A DNA stretch of 64,000 bases from Gimesia maris (GCF_008298035.1 NZ_CP042910.1:6262001-6326000), one strand, 5' to 3'. Shown: positions 38,621-46,718, counted from the first letter of the stretch. Notes: generated from the sequence alone by a model not told the origin. Numbers and translations are program-made.

Positions 38621-39015
38621 GAGAGTACCTTACTGCGCGCACGACGAAACAGTTAGTCGTCCCTGGAATGAAAACGCGGATTTGAATTCATTCGCGACCA
38701 CTTTTAGCGAGTTACACGCGGTTGGAAACGGCCAGGCATGGGAGTAGGTTTGATGCCCTCATCATAGCGTGCGTACAGTTAAAGGTAAGTGAAAAATGGA
38801 AACTTTTCCGAAGTGTTTAGATATGAAAACACCATGCTTATTTCCATGATGTCCATTAGACAAAAAGTTCCATTTAGTTGTTTACGCTCAATGTCCTGAT
38901 TATTGAACTGTTCGGGGAACAGGGATAAAAGACAACTGATTTCCTATTTCCCGATAAGTCTCTTATTATAAAGTTAAATCTTCAAGCTACTTACTAAGGA
39001 ACCGGGCACAGATAA
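38621..39015. other. Divergent regulatory region of the island
   Basis: 395 AT-rich bases between the LexA-like gene and the AlbA_2 gene, with the palindrome at 38908-38922. No coding frame seen. Confidence 0.4.
38908..38922. promoter_or_regulatory. Palindromic operator candidate
   Basis: CTGTTC-GGG-GAACAG, a perfect 6-bp inverted repeat between the LexA-like gene and the AlbA_2 gene. Its place and GTTC/GAAC halves suit a LexA-type regulator; binding is inferred. Confidence 0.35.
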
Positions 39016-40872
39016 ATGCATGCCAAAGAGTTACTGGACCAATTGAATAACACAGATGAGCATTCTAGATTAGAAGCAAAGACTGGATCAAAGATAGGCG
39101 ACTCCATCTTGGAGACAATATGTGCTTTTTCTAATGAACCAGGTCTAGGGGGAGGATATTTGCTGTTAGGTGTGAAAGAAATAACTGATACACTTTTTGA
39201 GCCAATTTATGAGCCTGTTGACTTAAGTGATGTCGACAAGTTGCAATCTGAACTCGCTACTCAATGCGCAACAGCATTCAATATACCCCTTCGACCTCAA
39301 ATTGAACTCCACACGATACATCTTAAGAACAGTCGATCAAAAGCAAATGTGATAGTAGTCAGGATAAATGAAGTTGACGCAAATCAAAAACCGGTTTTTA
39401 TCAATAAATATAAGTTGCCACATGGGGCATATAGAAGAATAGGTTCTTCTGACATTAAATGCACCGAAGAAGATGTTTTAGTTCTTTACCAAAATCGAAA
39501 AAGCGATTCATATGATGAATCTGTGATTGATGGAGCATCTTTAGATGACATATCTGGTGAAGAACTTGATTACTATAGAGAGTTAAGAAAGAAAGAAAAG
39601 GAATTTGCCGATGATCTGGGCTACTCGGACAATGACCTGTTACTGGCAATTGGTTGTGCAAAAATAAAAGGAGATAAGCTAGTTCCAACAATAGCGGGAC
39701 TTCTGTTATTCGGCACCAAGTTTGCATTACGCCGCTTCTTTCCAATGATGAGGATTGACTATCTGAGAGTAGAAGGAAACGAGTGGATAAAAGATCCTGA
39801 CAAACGGTTTGATACGATTGAAATACGTGATCCGCTAATCCGCGCATTTCCGAGAGTTTCGGCTGCAATTCTTGATGACATTCCGAAAGCATTTTCATTA
39901 GAAGACAAAGGGATGCAAAGAAGAGACATATCACCAATTCCTAGCAAGGTGGTGAGAGAATTGGTTGTTAATGCAGTCATGCATAGGGACTATCGAGTTC
40001 AAAGCCCTATCACCGTCATAAGATATTCAAATCGACTTGAAGTAAGGAATCCTGGATATTCTTTGAAATCAGAAGATTCTTTTTTACAACCTGGTTCAGA
40101 AACTAGAAATCCTAAAATTGCTGCAGTTATGCACGAATTAGGTTTTGCAGAAACTAAAGGATCTGGCCTGAGAACCATGAAGAGGTTAATGCAGGGAGCT
40201 GGTTTATCTGCACCTAACTTTGAATCTGATCGTGGTAATAATCAGTTTAACGCATATTTGCTAATGCATCATTTCATGAGCGAGGACACGATTAACTGGT
40301 TAGCAAACTTTAAAGAGCATAACATTACCAGCGAGGAAGCACAGGCTCTTTTTTTTGTGCGAGAAGTAGGAGCCATTACTGTATCAGCTTACAAATTTAT
40401 CAATGAAGTATCTGGAACCGATGCAAGCATACATTTAAGGCGATTGAGAGATATAAATCTACTAGTTAGAAAAGGTAAAAGGAGTAATACTTATTATTTA
40501 CCGACAAAATCACTTTTGACTCCTGCAGGAGTAGTTCCAGATGCCAGGGTCTCAAGGCTAGATAGCTACTCTGAAATGGAAGAATTGCCGAAAGACCTGA
40601 AGATCGAAGTTACTGCTCTAGGGAAGAAGTCAACGAGAAAGAAAATGTGGAATGTGATCTTAAAGTTATGTGAATGGAAAGATCTCACACCAAATGAAAT
40701 AGCATTTTACGTTAGCCGTAATCAAGACCATATTAGAATGACTTACCTCACCAAATTACTTGATGAAGAATTGCTAACAATTTCAACTAACCGCTCTAAT
40801 CCTCACTTAACTTATGAGATCACCAAAAAAGGAAGCCGATGGCTTTCTGAGAATCAGAAGACGAACAAGTGA
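39016..40872 (+). CDS. AlbA_2/Schlafen-type putative nucleic-acid-binding protein with RecG-like ATPase-fold C-terminus
   Basis: 618 residues, cytosolic. Residues ~10-145 are the AlbA_2 (Schlafen/AAA_4) domain: HSRLEAKTGSK, ETICAFSNEPGLGGGYLLLGVKE, then PHGAYRRIGSSDIKCTEEDV. Residues ~250-410 match the COG2865 C-terminal part (VVRELVVNAVMHRDY, RLEVRNPGYS, LGFAETKGSGLRTMKRLM). A winged-helix-rich tail follows (~480-615). Codon use is strikingly AT-rich compared with the chromosome, a sign of transfer. Related proteins are transcriptional regulators or defence proteins; which applies here is not known. Confidence 0.8.
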   Translation: MHAKELLDQLNNTDEHSRLEAKTGSKIGDSILETICAFSNEPGLGGGYLLLGVKEITDTLFEPIYEPVDLSDVDKLQSELATQCATAFNIPLRPQIELHTIHLKNSRSKANVIVVRINEVDANQKPVFINKYKLPHGAYRRIGSSDIKCTEEDVLVLYQNRKSDSYDESVIDGASLDDISGEELDYYRELRKKEKEFADDLGYSDNDLLLAIGCAKIKGDKLVPTIAGLLLFGTKFALRRFFPMMRIDYLRVEGNEWIKDPDKRFDTIEIRDPLIRAFPRVSAAILDDIPKAFSLEDKGMQRRDISPIPSKVVRELVVNAVMHRDYRVQSPITVIRYSNRLEVRNPGYSLKSEDSFLQPGSETRNPKIAAVMHELGFAETKGSGLRTMKRLMQGAGLSAPNFESDRGNNQFNAYLLMHHFMSEDTINWLANFKEHNITSEEAQALFFVREVGAITVSAYKFINEVSGTDASIHLRRLRDINLLVRKGKRSNTYYLPTKSLLTPAGVVPDARVSRLDSYSEMEELPKDLKIEVTALGKKSTRKKMWNVILKLCEWKDLTPNEIAFYVSRNQDHIRMTYLTKLLDEELLTISTNRSNPHLTYEITKKGSRWLSENQKTNK

Positions 40873-40893
40873 TTTTTGATTGATCAACTATCT

Positions 40894-40956
40894 TACCCCA
40901 AAGGTTTGAGCGTCTACCCCGAAGGCTTGAGTGTTTACCCCGAAGGTTTGCTTGAG
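40894..40956 (+). repeat. Three tandem 21-bp repeats
   Basis: Units start at 40894, 40915 and 40936, each beginning TACCCC(A/G)AAGG(T/C)TTG. In one frame they read YPKGLSV, YPEGLSV, YPEGLLE. They follow the AlbA_2 gene by 21 bases. Could be iterons, or remains of a repeat-containing coding region. Confidence 0.7.
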
Positions 40957-41028
40957 ATATCTGGCTTCGTATTGCTAATGAAGATCAAATATTCGGTGAC
41001 ACAGAGCTTTAAATTTGTTCTATAGGTT

Positions 41029-41199
41029 TTACACCTCCCCCCCCTGGGCTGTCTCAATTCTACGGGCAGCAATCTCGCAGTACTCTTCAGACGCCTCAAA
41101 CCCGATAGCCCCACGACCTTCTAAGACTGATGTAACCAGCGTTATTCCCGATCCACCGAACGGGTCGAATGCCAGCCCGCCAGCTGTATCATGCTGAAT
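41029..41199 (-). pseudogene. C-terminal fragment of a DNA methyltransferase (beta-class, N4/N6 type)
   Basis: Open frame without a start, ending at 41029, reading GGLAFDPFGGSGITLVTSVL, GRGAIGFEASEEYCEIAARR. DPFGGSG is the SAM-binding motif that lies near the C-terminus of beta-class methyltransferases, and ExSxxYCxxAxxR is its usual continuation. The N-terminal target-recognition and DPPY parts are missing, so the gene is a remnant of a modification enzyme. Confidence 0.75.
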
Positions 41200-41378
41200 T
41201 TAACACTGCATCTGCAGGGTGGAGGTATATGCCTCGTTTTCTTGAAATTTCTTATTTTAGTAAAATACACAAGCATATTTAATAGAGATCAAGTATACTA
41301 TTATGCAGCAGGCACACACTTTCAGGTTGTGGCGTTCACAGCACTTTTGATTATTTTTGTAGACTCAGGAGATTTGAG

Positions 41379-41819
41379 ATGCGAGTTCTTATGTGTGTGC
41401 TATTTATTTCGTTAGTTACAACGAACAGTTGCCCAGCTGCATCTGTAAAAAAATTAGTCATAACCTGTATTGATCAACAGGAGGCTACTTTTGACGATAT
41501 CTTCCTTGAAATTAAGGACGATGACGGAAAAATTATCGAGTTCACAAACTCTAATCAAAAAGGAATGACTCGCCAAAACGCAGTTAATATGAGGATTGGA
41601 AACCAGCTTACTTTAGATTCAACTACCAGATCAAAGCTAACTTTCACGAAGAGCCTTACAGTCAAACTTTTAGAAAAAGACTTAGGGACAAATGCAAATC
41701 CAGATGATCCCTTGGGTACTGTTACAATACTGCCAAAACAAACAACTACTGAAGATTTAGCTGGTCGGATTCAATTAAGAAAATATAAATATACAATCCA
41801 CTGGGAGACAACTCCTTAA
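41379..41819 (+). CDS. Secreted hypothetical protein
   Basis: 146 residues with a signal peptide (LMCVLFISLVTTNSCPAAS). The mature part looks beta-rich (KLVITCIDQQEATFDDIFLE, NAVNMRIGNQLTLDS, YKYTIHWETTP). AT-rich codon use, as in the AlbA_2 gene. A strong terminator hairpin follows. No family recognised. Confidence 0.6.
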   Translation: MRVLMCVLFISLVTTNSCPAASVKKLVITCIDQQEATFDDIFLEIKDDDGKIIEFTNSNQKGMTRQNAVNMRIGNQLTLDSTTRSKLTFTKSLTVKLLEKDLGTNANPDDPLGTVTILPKQTTTEDLAGRIQLRKYKYTIHWETTP

Positions 41820-41835
41820 TCATAACCTTTTTGAA

Positions 41836-41863
41836 GGCGTTGGCTGTTCGCGCAGCCAACGCC
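41836..41863. terminator. Bidirectional terminator hairpin
   Basis: GGCGTTGGCTG pairs perfectly with CAGCCAACGCC around TTCGCG, followed by CCGCTTTT. It separates convergent small genes. Confidence 0.75.
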
Positions 41864-41870
41864 CCGCTTT

Positions 41871-42029
41871 TCAAATCCATAAGTCAGAATCAAACCGCAG
41901 GCTGACCAACTCTCGCAATTCTGCTGTCCACTCAATCTGCTGTTTCATCAAATCATATTCTGGGCTAAACCCTAAGACGTTCAGACGGAGTATCTCGCGC
42001 ACTAGTTGCCCCACAAACGACAGCTTCAT
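41871..42029 (-). CDS. Small hypothetical protein (52 residues)
   Basis: Frame starts with an ATG at 42029, a few bases after GGGAAG. Sequence begins MKLSFVGQLVREILRLNVLG and ends in RFDSDLWI; likely helical and amphipathic. The open frame extends upstream without a start (HAVYVLRVNESGREV), so it may be the tail of a decayed larger gene. No family recognised. Confidence 0.4.
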   Translation of the reverse strand: MKLSFVGQLVREILRLNVLGFSPEYDLMKQQIEWTAELRELVSLRFDSDLWI

Positions 42030-42490
42030 AACTTCCCGACCTGATTCATTAACCCGTAAAACGTAGACAGCGTGATACTAGTATTTGTCCTGCCTGGTCA
42101 TAGTCATCCAGTCCAGTTGGGTTCGTGTGAATACATCGAACGTCTCAGCCAGCGTTGCATCACAGCATGGGCTTGCCGGTCATGTGGTGTTTGTCGAACT
42201 GTTTCACGCCGATGGAGTAGTAGCTGGGGACGGTCCCCGGTCTTTCAGTTTCGGCACTTTGACTCTTCACTCCCAAGTGAATTTATTTCGAAAAAACCAT
42301 ACAGCTTGAATGTCATGGTATGGTGCGATATGCGCTGCTATGTTCTATACTTCACGTGACCTGACTGCCAAAACCAACTAACCTTGTCAAGATTAGTATT
42401 GACTATTTAGAAAAATATATTAAAATGCGTGACAGTTGGTTTTCAGGATGATTAAACACGGATTGTTTTCTATTCAAAGGGGGTTTCTGA
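42030..42490. other. Gap with possible coding remnants
   Basis: 460 bases. On the minus strand one frame (about 42155-42275) reads GTVPSYYSIGVKQFDKHHMT and stops; it has no good start signal. A plus-strand frame at 42085-42309 is also open. Neither is convincing; the region is probably decayed coding DNA plus the promoter of the next gene. Confidence 0.3.
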
Positions 42491-42709
42491 ATGGAAAAAG
42501 GCAGGGATACCATTGAGGGACAAGGACAAATTATGGGTGGCACGGTTTATACTCTGGATCGGTTCATGTTGGAGACTGGGCTGAAAAGGGTTGCTTTGGA
42601 TTCTGCCCGACGCAACGGCCTGACTGTTCGCAAAGTCGGTCGACGCTGCTTTATCTATGGTCAGGATTTCATTGACCATCTACTCTCACCAGATACCGTT
42701 CAGAGTTAA
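42491..42709 (+). CDS. Small excisionase-like/HTH protein, copy A
   Basis: 72 residues, ATG with AGGGGG seven bases upstream. The core GGTVYTLDRFMLETGL, DSARRNGLTVRKVGRRCFIYGQDFIDHL aligns with the paralogue at 43327-43560 (GAVYSLEKF...GL, A..KGL..I.IGSRKYVRGSDFLEFI). The pattern, helix-turn-helix then a two-stranded wing with xVGRRxFxxGxDF, is that of MerR/Xis-like wHTH proteins. Probably a DNA-binding regulator or excisionase of the island. Confidence 0.65.
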   Translation: MEKGRDTIEGQGQIMGGTVYTLDRFMLETGLKRVALDSARRNGLTVRKVGRRCFIYGQDFIDHLLSPDTVQS

Positions 42710-42939
42710 TCTCCGGTTGCTGATATTTCTTTCCCATGCCTGGCCGGTGCCAGCCGCGTGATGCCCGCTGTAGGTGGTATCGACAGATTTAATTATCCGC
42801 ATTTTGTGTTGCTGTGTGTGGTTCCTTCGTGGACTGTCTGCGCTCCTGAATTGATTCAGTCGAGCGACAACTATTTCTGATTAACCAGGGGATCGTTCCG
42901 CCTGGTTACGTTTCGTTGTATTGCATGTGGAGGCAATTA

Positions 42940-43203
42940 ATGACGACTGCTGAGATATCGAAGCCCAAAGTCGGGCGCCCCAAAGGGGCAAAAACTCAAG
43001 ACTTGCCAGTTCAAAATGTTTTCTTGTCTCAATGCCCGGTCTGCTTATCAACGGACCGGTTGGGCTACTCAAGTGTGAAGACCAGAGAGTTCTCAGGTAC
43101 TGCCCCGAATGGGCAACCTTTCAACTTCGTGAGCAGAAAACGAACCCGCTGCCTTAAGTGCGGTCAAAAACGGATTGATGTTACTTACGAAAACGCGATC
43201 TGA
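42940..43203 (+). CDS. Zinc-ribbon small protein
   Basis: 87 residues from the ATG at 42940, which follows GGAGG at spacing six. A GRPKGAKT segment near residue 13 resembles an AT-hook. Two Cys pairs, CPVC (~residue 35) and CLKC (~residue 75), would hold one zinc. This suggests DNA binding. It stands between the two paralogous HTH genes. Confidence 0.6.
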   Translation: MTTAEISKPKVGRPKGAKTQDLPVQNVFLSQCPVCLSTDRLGYSSVKTREFSGTAPNGQPFNFVSRKRTRCLKCGQKRIDVTYENAI

Positions 43204-43326
43204 CAAAACGGGAAATACGCATTGCGTATTAACGGACTTACATAATTTTCAATCCGTGGTAGGTTTGACTACATGAAAAAGAGATCGCGAGCATCTGGTA
43301 ATCAACCTATTTTTGAAAGGAGTCTT

Positions 43327-43560
43327 ATGTCTCACTCAGAGCAACCAACAATGATCCAGTCCGGGGCGGTATATTCGCTGGAGAAGTTCAAAAGCCTTTC
43401 CGGGCTGGGAACGCATGCCATGCGGCAAGCTGTGAAGAAAGGACTGCAGACGATCCAGATTGGAAGCCGCAAATACGTGCGGGGGTCTGATTTCCTGGAG
43501 TTTATCGACAATCAGATCAAACAGCAGGCTAGCAATCAAGAGACCGTCACTGCCCTGTAG
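43327..43560 (+). CDS. Small excisionase-like/HTH protein, copy B
   Basis: 77 residues from the ATG at 43327, preceded by AAGGAG. Paralogue of copy A at 42491: shared order VYSLEKF, GL, an Ala-rich helix ending KGL, IQIGSRKYVRGSDFLEFID. An in-frame ATG at 43273 lacks a ribosome-binding site. DNA binding is inferred from the wHTH-like pattern. Confidence 0.65.
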   Translation: MSHSEQPTMIQSGAVYSLEKFKSLSGLGTHAMRQAVKKGLQTIQIGSRKYVRGSDFLEFIDNQIKQQASNQETVTAL

Positions 43561-43610
43561 TTACAGGGCCAGTGGCCTTTTTACACGGATGTTTTTAACA
43601 AGGGGAATTG

Positions 43611-43850
43611 ATGGGGATACCTACAAACGACGAATCTGCTGCCTTTGATCGGCATTGGCAGAAACTGTCTGCAGAACGGAAGGCCAAAGAAGTTGAACTG
43701 GCAAAGCAAAAAATCCGCGAAGAAGGAATCGTGTTCAACGTCGACCAAGTGTATGAGCAACGCGAACGCGACCGATTGTATAAGTTGAAACTCGCCACAC
43801 TGAAGGAGAAACGCAAGCTGCGGTTTCAGGATTTGATACGTTTTCGGTAG
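43611..43850 (+). CDS. Small charged, coiled-coil-like protein
   Basis: 79 residues; ATG at 43611 follows AGGGGA. Nearly all helical and charged (KLSAERKAKEVELAKQKIRE, then RERDRLYKLKLATLKEKRKL). No family recognised. Lies in a run of small island genes with the same orientation. Confidence 0.55.
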   Translation: MGIPTNDESAAFDRHWQKLSAERKAKEVELAKQKIREEGIVFNVDQVYEQRERDRLYKLKLATLKEKRKLRFQDLIRFR

Positions 43851-43905
43851 CTAACCTGCAGCGGCGGCATTTAAATTTTCAATACCCATTTTAGGAGAGC
43901 CATGA

Positions 43906-44460
43906 ATGAGTCAGAGTCTTAAGATCCATGTTCCAGCCGAACGCGACTTTTATTCAGACGAAACAAAAAAGGCGTTGTCACCACTAGTGAAAGAGATCGC
44001 CTCTCATAATAAAAATGTTGACACTCACGAAGCTGCCCGCGCTCGGGTTGAGTCCGGAAACATCGAATCGGTTTCGTCAAAAGACCTCTTCGAAGGCCCG
44101 GCCAGCAACACTTACCGTTTCGATCTGTACGGCAAGGCAATCGATCTTTGCGACAAAGTGAAAGAGTTTTCCAAGCTGCATGTTGTAGACCATAGGGCAC
44201 GATACAAAGAGATCGTTGATCAGCTGGAATCGTGGCGGGTGCGGATTCGTGAAGAATTAACAAAACTCGGATACGTCGAAGAGGCGTTGCACCAAGGGCA
44301 TGTTCATGCAGTTAATCGATTTTATCGAATGCAACCTGAAGTGCAAAAACTGCTTTTGTTGGAACAAAACTTTAAGCATCCCGACTACCCATCGGGGGGG
44401 AATCGAGCTGTACTGGTCGAGGGAATGGACAGACTGAGAAAGCGGTGCCTCGCTCTTTAG
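43906..44460 (+). CDS. Hypothetical helical protein, 184 residues
   Basis: The ATG at 43906 follows AGGAGAG. Cytosolic, mainly helical (AIDLCDKVKEFSKLHVVDHR, YKEIVDQLESWRVRIREELT). No known motif. Followed by a run of four hairpins. Part of the plus-strand gene series of the island; function unknown. Confidence 0.65.
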   Translation: MSQSLKIHVPAERDFYSDETKKALSPLVKEIASHNKNVDTHEAARARVESGNIESVSSKDLFEGPASNTYRFDLYGKAIDLCDKVKEFSKLHVVDHRARYKEIVDQLESWRVRIREELTKLGYVEEALHQGHVHAVNRFYRMQPEVQKLLLLEQNFKHPDYPSGGNRAVLVEGMDRLRKRCLAL

Positions 44461-44473
44461 GAACCATCTTTCT

Positions 44474-44520
44474 AGGGATTGGCTGCGGAACTTGCCATTT
44501 CATATTGTCAGCCAGTCCCT
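44474..44520 (+). terminator. Hairpin 1 of four, terminator-like
   Basis: AGGGATTGGCTG pairs with CAGCCAGTCCCT (12 bp, one G-T wobble), 23-base loop, followed by ATTTTG; 14 bases after the stop codon of the 184-residue gene. Confidence 0.6.
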
Positions 44521-44531
44521 ATTTTGAAACA

Positions 44532-44678
44532 TCACAGTCAAACTGTGAGGCTGGCTGGCGGCTGGGATTTTAGGCTCTCTCCCCCCCAGCCGCCAGCACT
44601 GGCGGTCAATCATTCATTTGCTTTTTTAATGCTCTGCCGACCACTGAGGTTTTTATGGTTATCGACTCAGTGGTCGGC
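44532..44678. repeat. Hairpins 2-4 of a four-hairpin series
   Basis: TCACAGT/ACTGTGA (44532-44548); GCTGGCGGCTGGG/CCCAGCCGCCAGC (44554-44597, perfect 13 bp, 18-base loop); GCCGACCACTGAG/CTCAGTGGTCGGC (44636-44678, perfect 13 bp, 17-base loop). They fill the gap before the ParB-like gene. Confidence 0.7.
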
Positions 44679-44745
44679 GTCGTGGCTGGTTGACATAGCC
44701 CCGTGTGCTTAAATCAGGAACTCTTCTTTATTCAGGGATGTTGCT

Positions 44746-45861
44746 TTGAATTCAAACCCCACTACCGACACTGAAACCGTTTCCCACACCCTCAAGCTGG
44801 ATGCAATCCGCATCTATGAAAAATTCCAATCGCTTTGCCCCGCGTTGTCTATTGAAGAGGCTGACCAACTGCGGGACAACATTCTCTCGGACGGTGAATT
44901 CCGGGAACCCCTGATCGTCTAGAAGTCAGAAGGCATCCTGGTCGACGGTCACAACCGGTTTAATGTGTGGCGTACTCTCACGGACGAACAACGGCAAAGG
45001 ATTGCCCCGCCACGCATCAAACAACTGGAATTCGCAGACCGGGACGCTGTGCATGACTGGATCATTAACAATCAGATCGGACGGCGGAATGTAGCGCCCT
45101 CACAGCGGGCATACCTGGTCGGGAGGCTGTATAACTCCGAAAAGAAAAATGACAGAGATTTCCTAAAGCGAGGGGACGCCTCGCCAAATCTCCCGGGTGA
45201 TCAAATTGAGCACCCGGGGAAAACGGCTGGTAGAATTGCTGACAAGGTGGGTATGAGCCCTGCCCAGGTCAGGCGCGATGCCAAGTATGCCGAAGCCGTT
45301 GATAAGCTGGCAGACAACCTTGGACCGGAAGTCAGGGACGAACTGCTGACCGCAAAGAAAGTCAGCAAAGACCGGGCTGTTGAGATCGCAGCATTGCCAG
45401 CCGATCAGCAGAAAGCCGAATATGAGCGTGCGATGGGGAGAGGGGAGCCATCAGGTGGTGATTCGTTTAATCCTGCGGAGTGGGGCGGAATGGAACCCGT
45501 TGCCGATCCTGTTGTGCCTGACGACACTGTGACCGACTATCACTTGAAGGAAATGCAGGCCCCGTATCGCGAAGTTCAGAAGCACGCAACCGCAATGAAG
45601 AAAGCCTTCGGTAATCTGTCGAGTGGTCCGGGTGGTGCCTGGTGCAATCCTAACGCAATGCAGGACATTATGACCTGTTATACCAATCTGATGAATACCA
45701 TCAACTACCGCAAACCGGTTGCCGTCTGTGGATACTGCAACGGCAAGAAATGCGACAGATGCTACCAGACAGGCGCGTTGAACAAAGATCAGTCTCAAGC
45801 ATTGGCTGAAGGTCGAAGCGTTACAGAGCAGCCCACAGCGGGCGTGCAACAGGCTGTCTGA
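44746..45861 (+). pseudogene. ParB-like nuclease-domain protein interrupted by an in-frame TAG
   Basis: The frame starts at TTG 44746 (after AGGGA), reads LSIEEADQLRDNIL and REPLIV, meets TAG at 44920-44922, and goes on in the same frame with KSEGILVDGHNRF. In the family this position is usually Trp (IVWK), so a TGG-to-TAG change explains it. A truncated product could start at ATG 44965. Further on: HDWIINNQIGRRNVAP (typical ParB-like helix), a palindrome-coded LPGDQIEHPGKTA, the HTH MSPAQVRRDAKYAEAVDKL, and a C-terminal CGYCNGKKCDRC zinc knuckle. Would bind DNA in the island; broken unless the stop is read through. Confidence 0.8.
45191..45220 (+). repeat. Palindromic repeat inside the ParB-like gene (copy 1)
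   Basis: 30 bases identical to the reverse complement of 46586-46615. Stem CCCGGGTG/CACCCGGG with inner TCAA/TTGA, one mismatch. In the gene it codes for PGDQIEHPGK. Confidence 0.85.
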
Positions 45862-46035
45862 GTGGCTGCCTGGACCCTAAAGGTACTACTTTTGACCTGG
45901 AATTTTACTGAGTAACATACGATCTGTCGGGTTTTGTCTGTGTCTTTCCTTCCGAATTCAGAACACTGCGAATTGAAAATATTTGCCTTTTAACCAGGCT
46001 GCAAATAGCCGGTTTTTAGGTCTATTGGATTTAGT

Positions 46036-46091
46036 AAAACGAGGGGCGTCGGTTGATTTCTGGGAGGTTTCTCAATCGGCGTCCTCGTTTT
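46036..46091 (+). terminator. Long G-U-rich hairpin before the second ParB-like gene
   Basis: AAAACGAGG and GCGTCGGTTGA pair with TCAATCGGCGT and CCTCGTTTT (about 20 bp with a one-base bulge and several G-U pairs), loop ~15 bases, ending in TTTTC. The G-U pairs favour an RNA hairpin on the plus strand: a terminator or leader element. Confidence 0.5.
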
Positions 46092-46122
46092 CACATTCAT
46101 TGAACAGATCAGTAGGGGTTTT

Positions 46123-46578
46123 ATGAATTACGTTCTCAATCATGTCAGTCTGAATAAATTGACCATGCATCCCTTGAGTATCACGCTATATTAATATGAC
46201 CTGGACCGCAGTTTCATTGCATCTGTAAGACAGCACGGCATTATCTGTCCGATTCAGGTTACACAGGACCTGATCATCGTTGACGGACACCGGCGCTATC
46301 AGGCAGCTCGGGAAGTCGGCATCGTTGAAGACCATGTGATTGTGCGTATGGACCTGGACGACGAATGGTCGATTCAGGAAGCCCTGATTGAATGTAATAG
46401 GCACCGTGACCGGTCAACCGAAGTCAAACTTCATGAAGCCCAGATTCTGGAATCTATCAAGCACGAGCGACTCCGGGAACGGGAAATCATCGAGGGACGA
46501 CAGGAAGCCGTTGCCGTTGGTCAGACCGGATATGAGCCGTTCAAGTTTTCTCCGTATCAGTGGGAGTACGACCCGTAA
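46123..46578 (+). pseudogene. Second ParB-like nuclease gene interrupted by an in-frame TAA
   Basis: 152 codons from the ATG at 46123. It reads MNYVLNHVSLNKLTMHPL, stops with TAA at 46192-46194, and continues in frame as YDLDRSFIASVRQHGIICPI and IIVDGHRRYQAAREVG, a ParB-type core (the GHRRY motif is intact). No insertion or deletion has occurred. A plausible downstream start for a shorter product is the ATG at 46348, but that loses the core. Different in sequence from the first ParB-like gene; only the fold is shared. Confidence 0.75.
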
Positions 46579-46585
46579 GACATTC

Positions 46586-46615
46586 TCCCCGGGTGCTCAA
46601 TTTGATCACCCGGGA
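46586..46615 (-). repeat. Palindromic repeat (copy 2, inverted)
   Basis: Exact inverted copy of the 30 bases at 45191-45220, eight bases after the stop codon of the second ParB-like gene. Confidence 0.85.
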
Positions 46616-46637
46616 AACCAGCATCAGATACGAACAC

Positions 46638-46718
46638 TCCGAAGGATCATTTTGACACTTCGGGAAAAACAAGGCATTTATTGATATGCCCCCCGTCTGG
46701 ACATTTTGACCAGACGGG
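46638..46718. repeat. Two related hairpins of the same palindrome family
   Basis: CCGAAG/CTTCGG (46639-46663) and CCCGTCTGG/CCAGACGGG (46692-46718). Both have ATTTTGA in the loop and GGGAAA after the stem, like copy 2 (AATTTGAT, then GGGAAA), although the stem sequences differ. Confidence 0.65.

Noticed and set aside
44474-44678. CRISPR array
   Set aside because: The hairpins differ in sequence, have unequal spacing and there are no cas genes in the window.
44920-46194. Selenocysteine or pyrrolysine recoding at the ParB stops
   Set aside because: The two stops are TAG and TAA; a shared special amino acid is not plausible, and no SECIS or pyl genes were seen. Nonsense decay is simpler.
46388-46684. 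98-codon frame over the palindromes
   Set aside because: It runs across the second ParB-like gene in another frame and three hairpins; its repeats (HFDxxGN-like) come from the palindromes.
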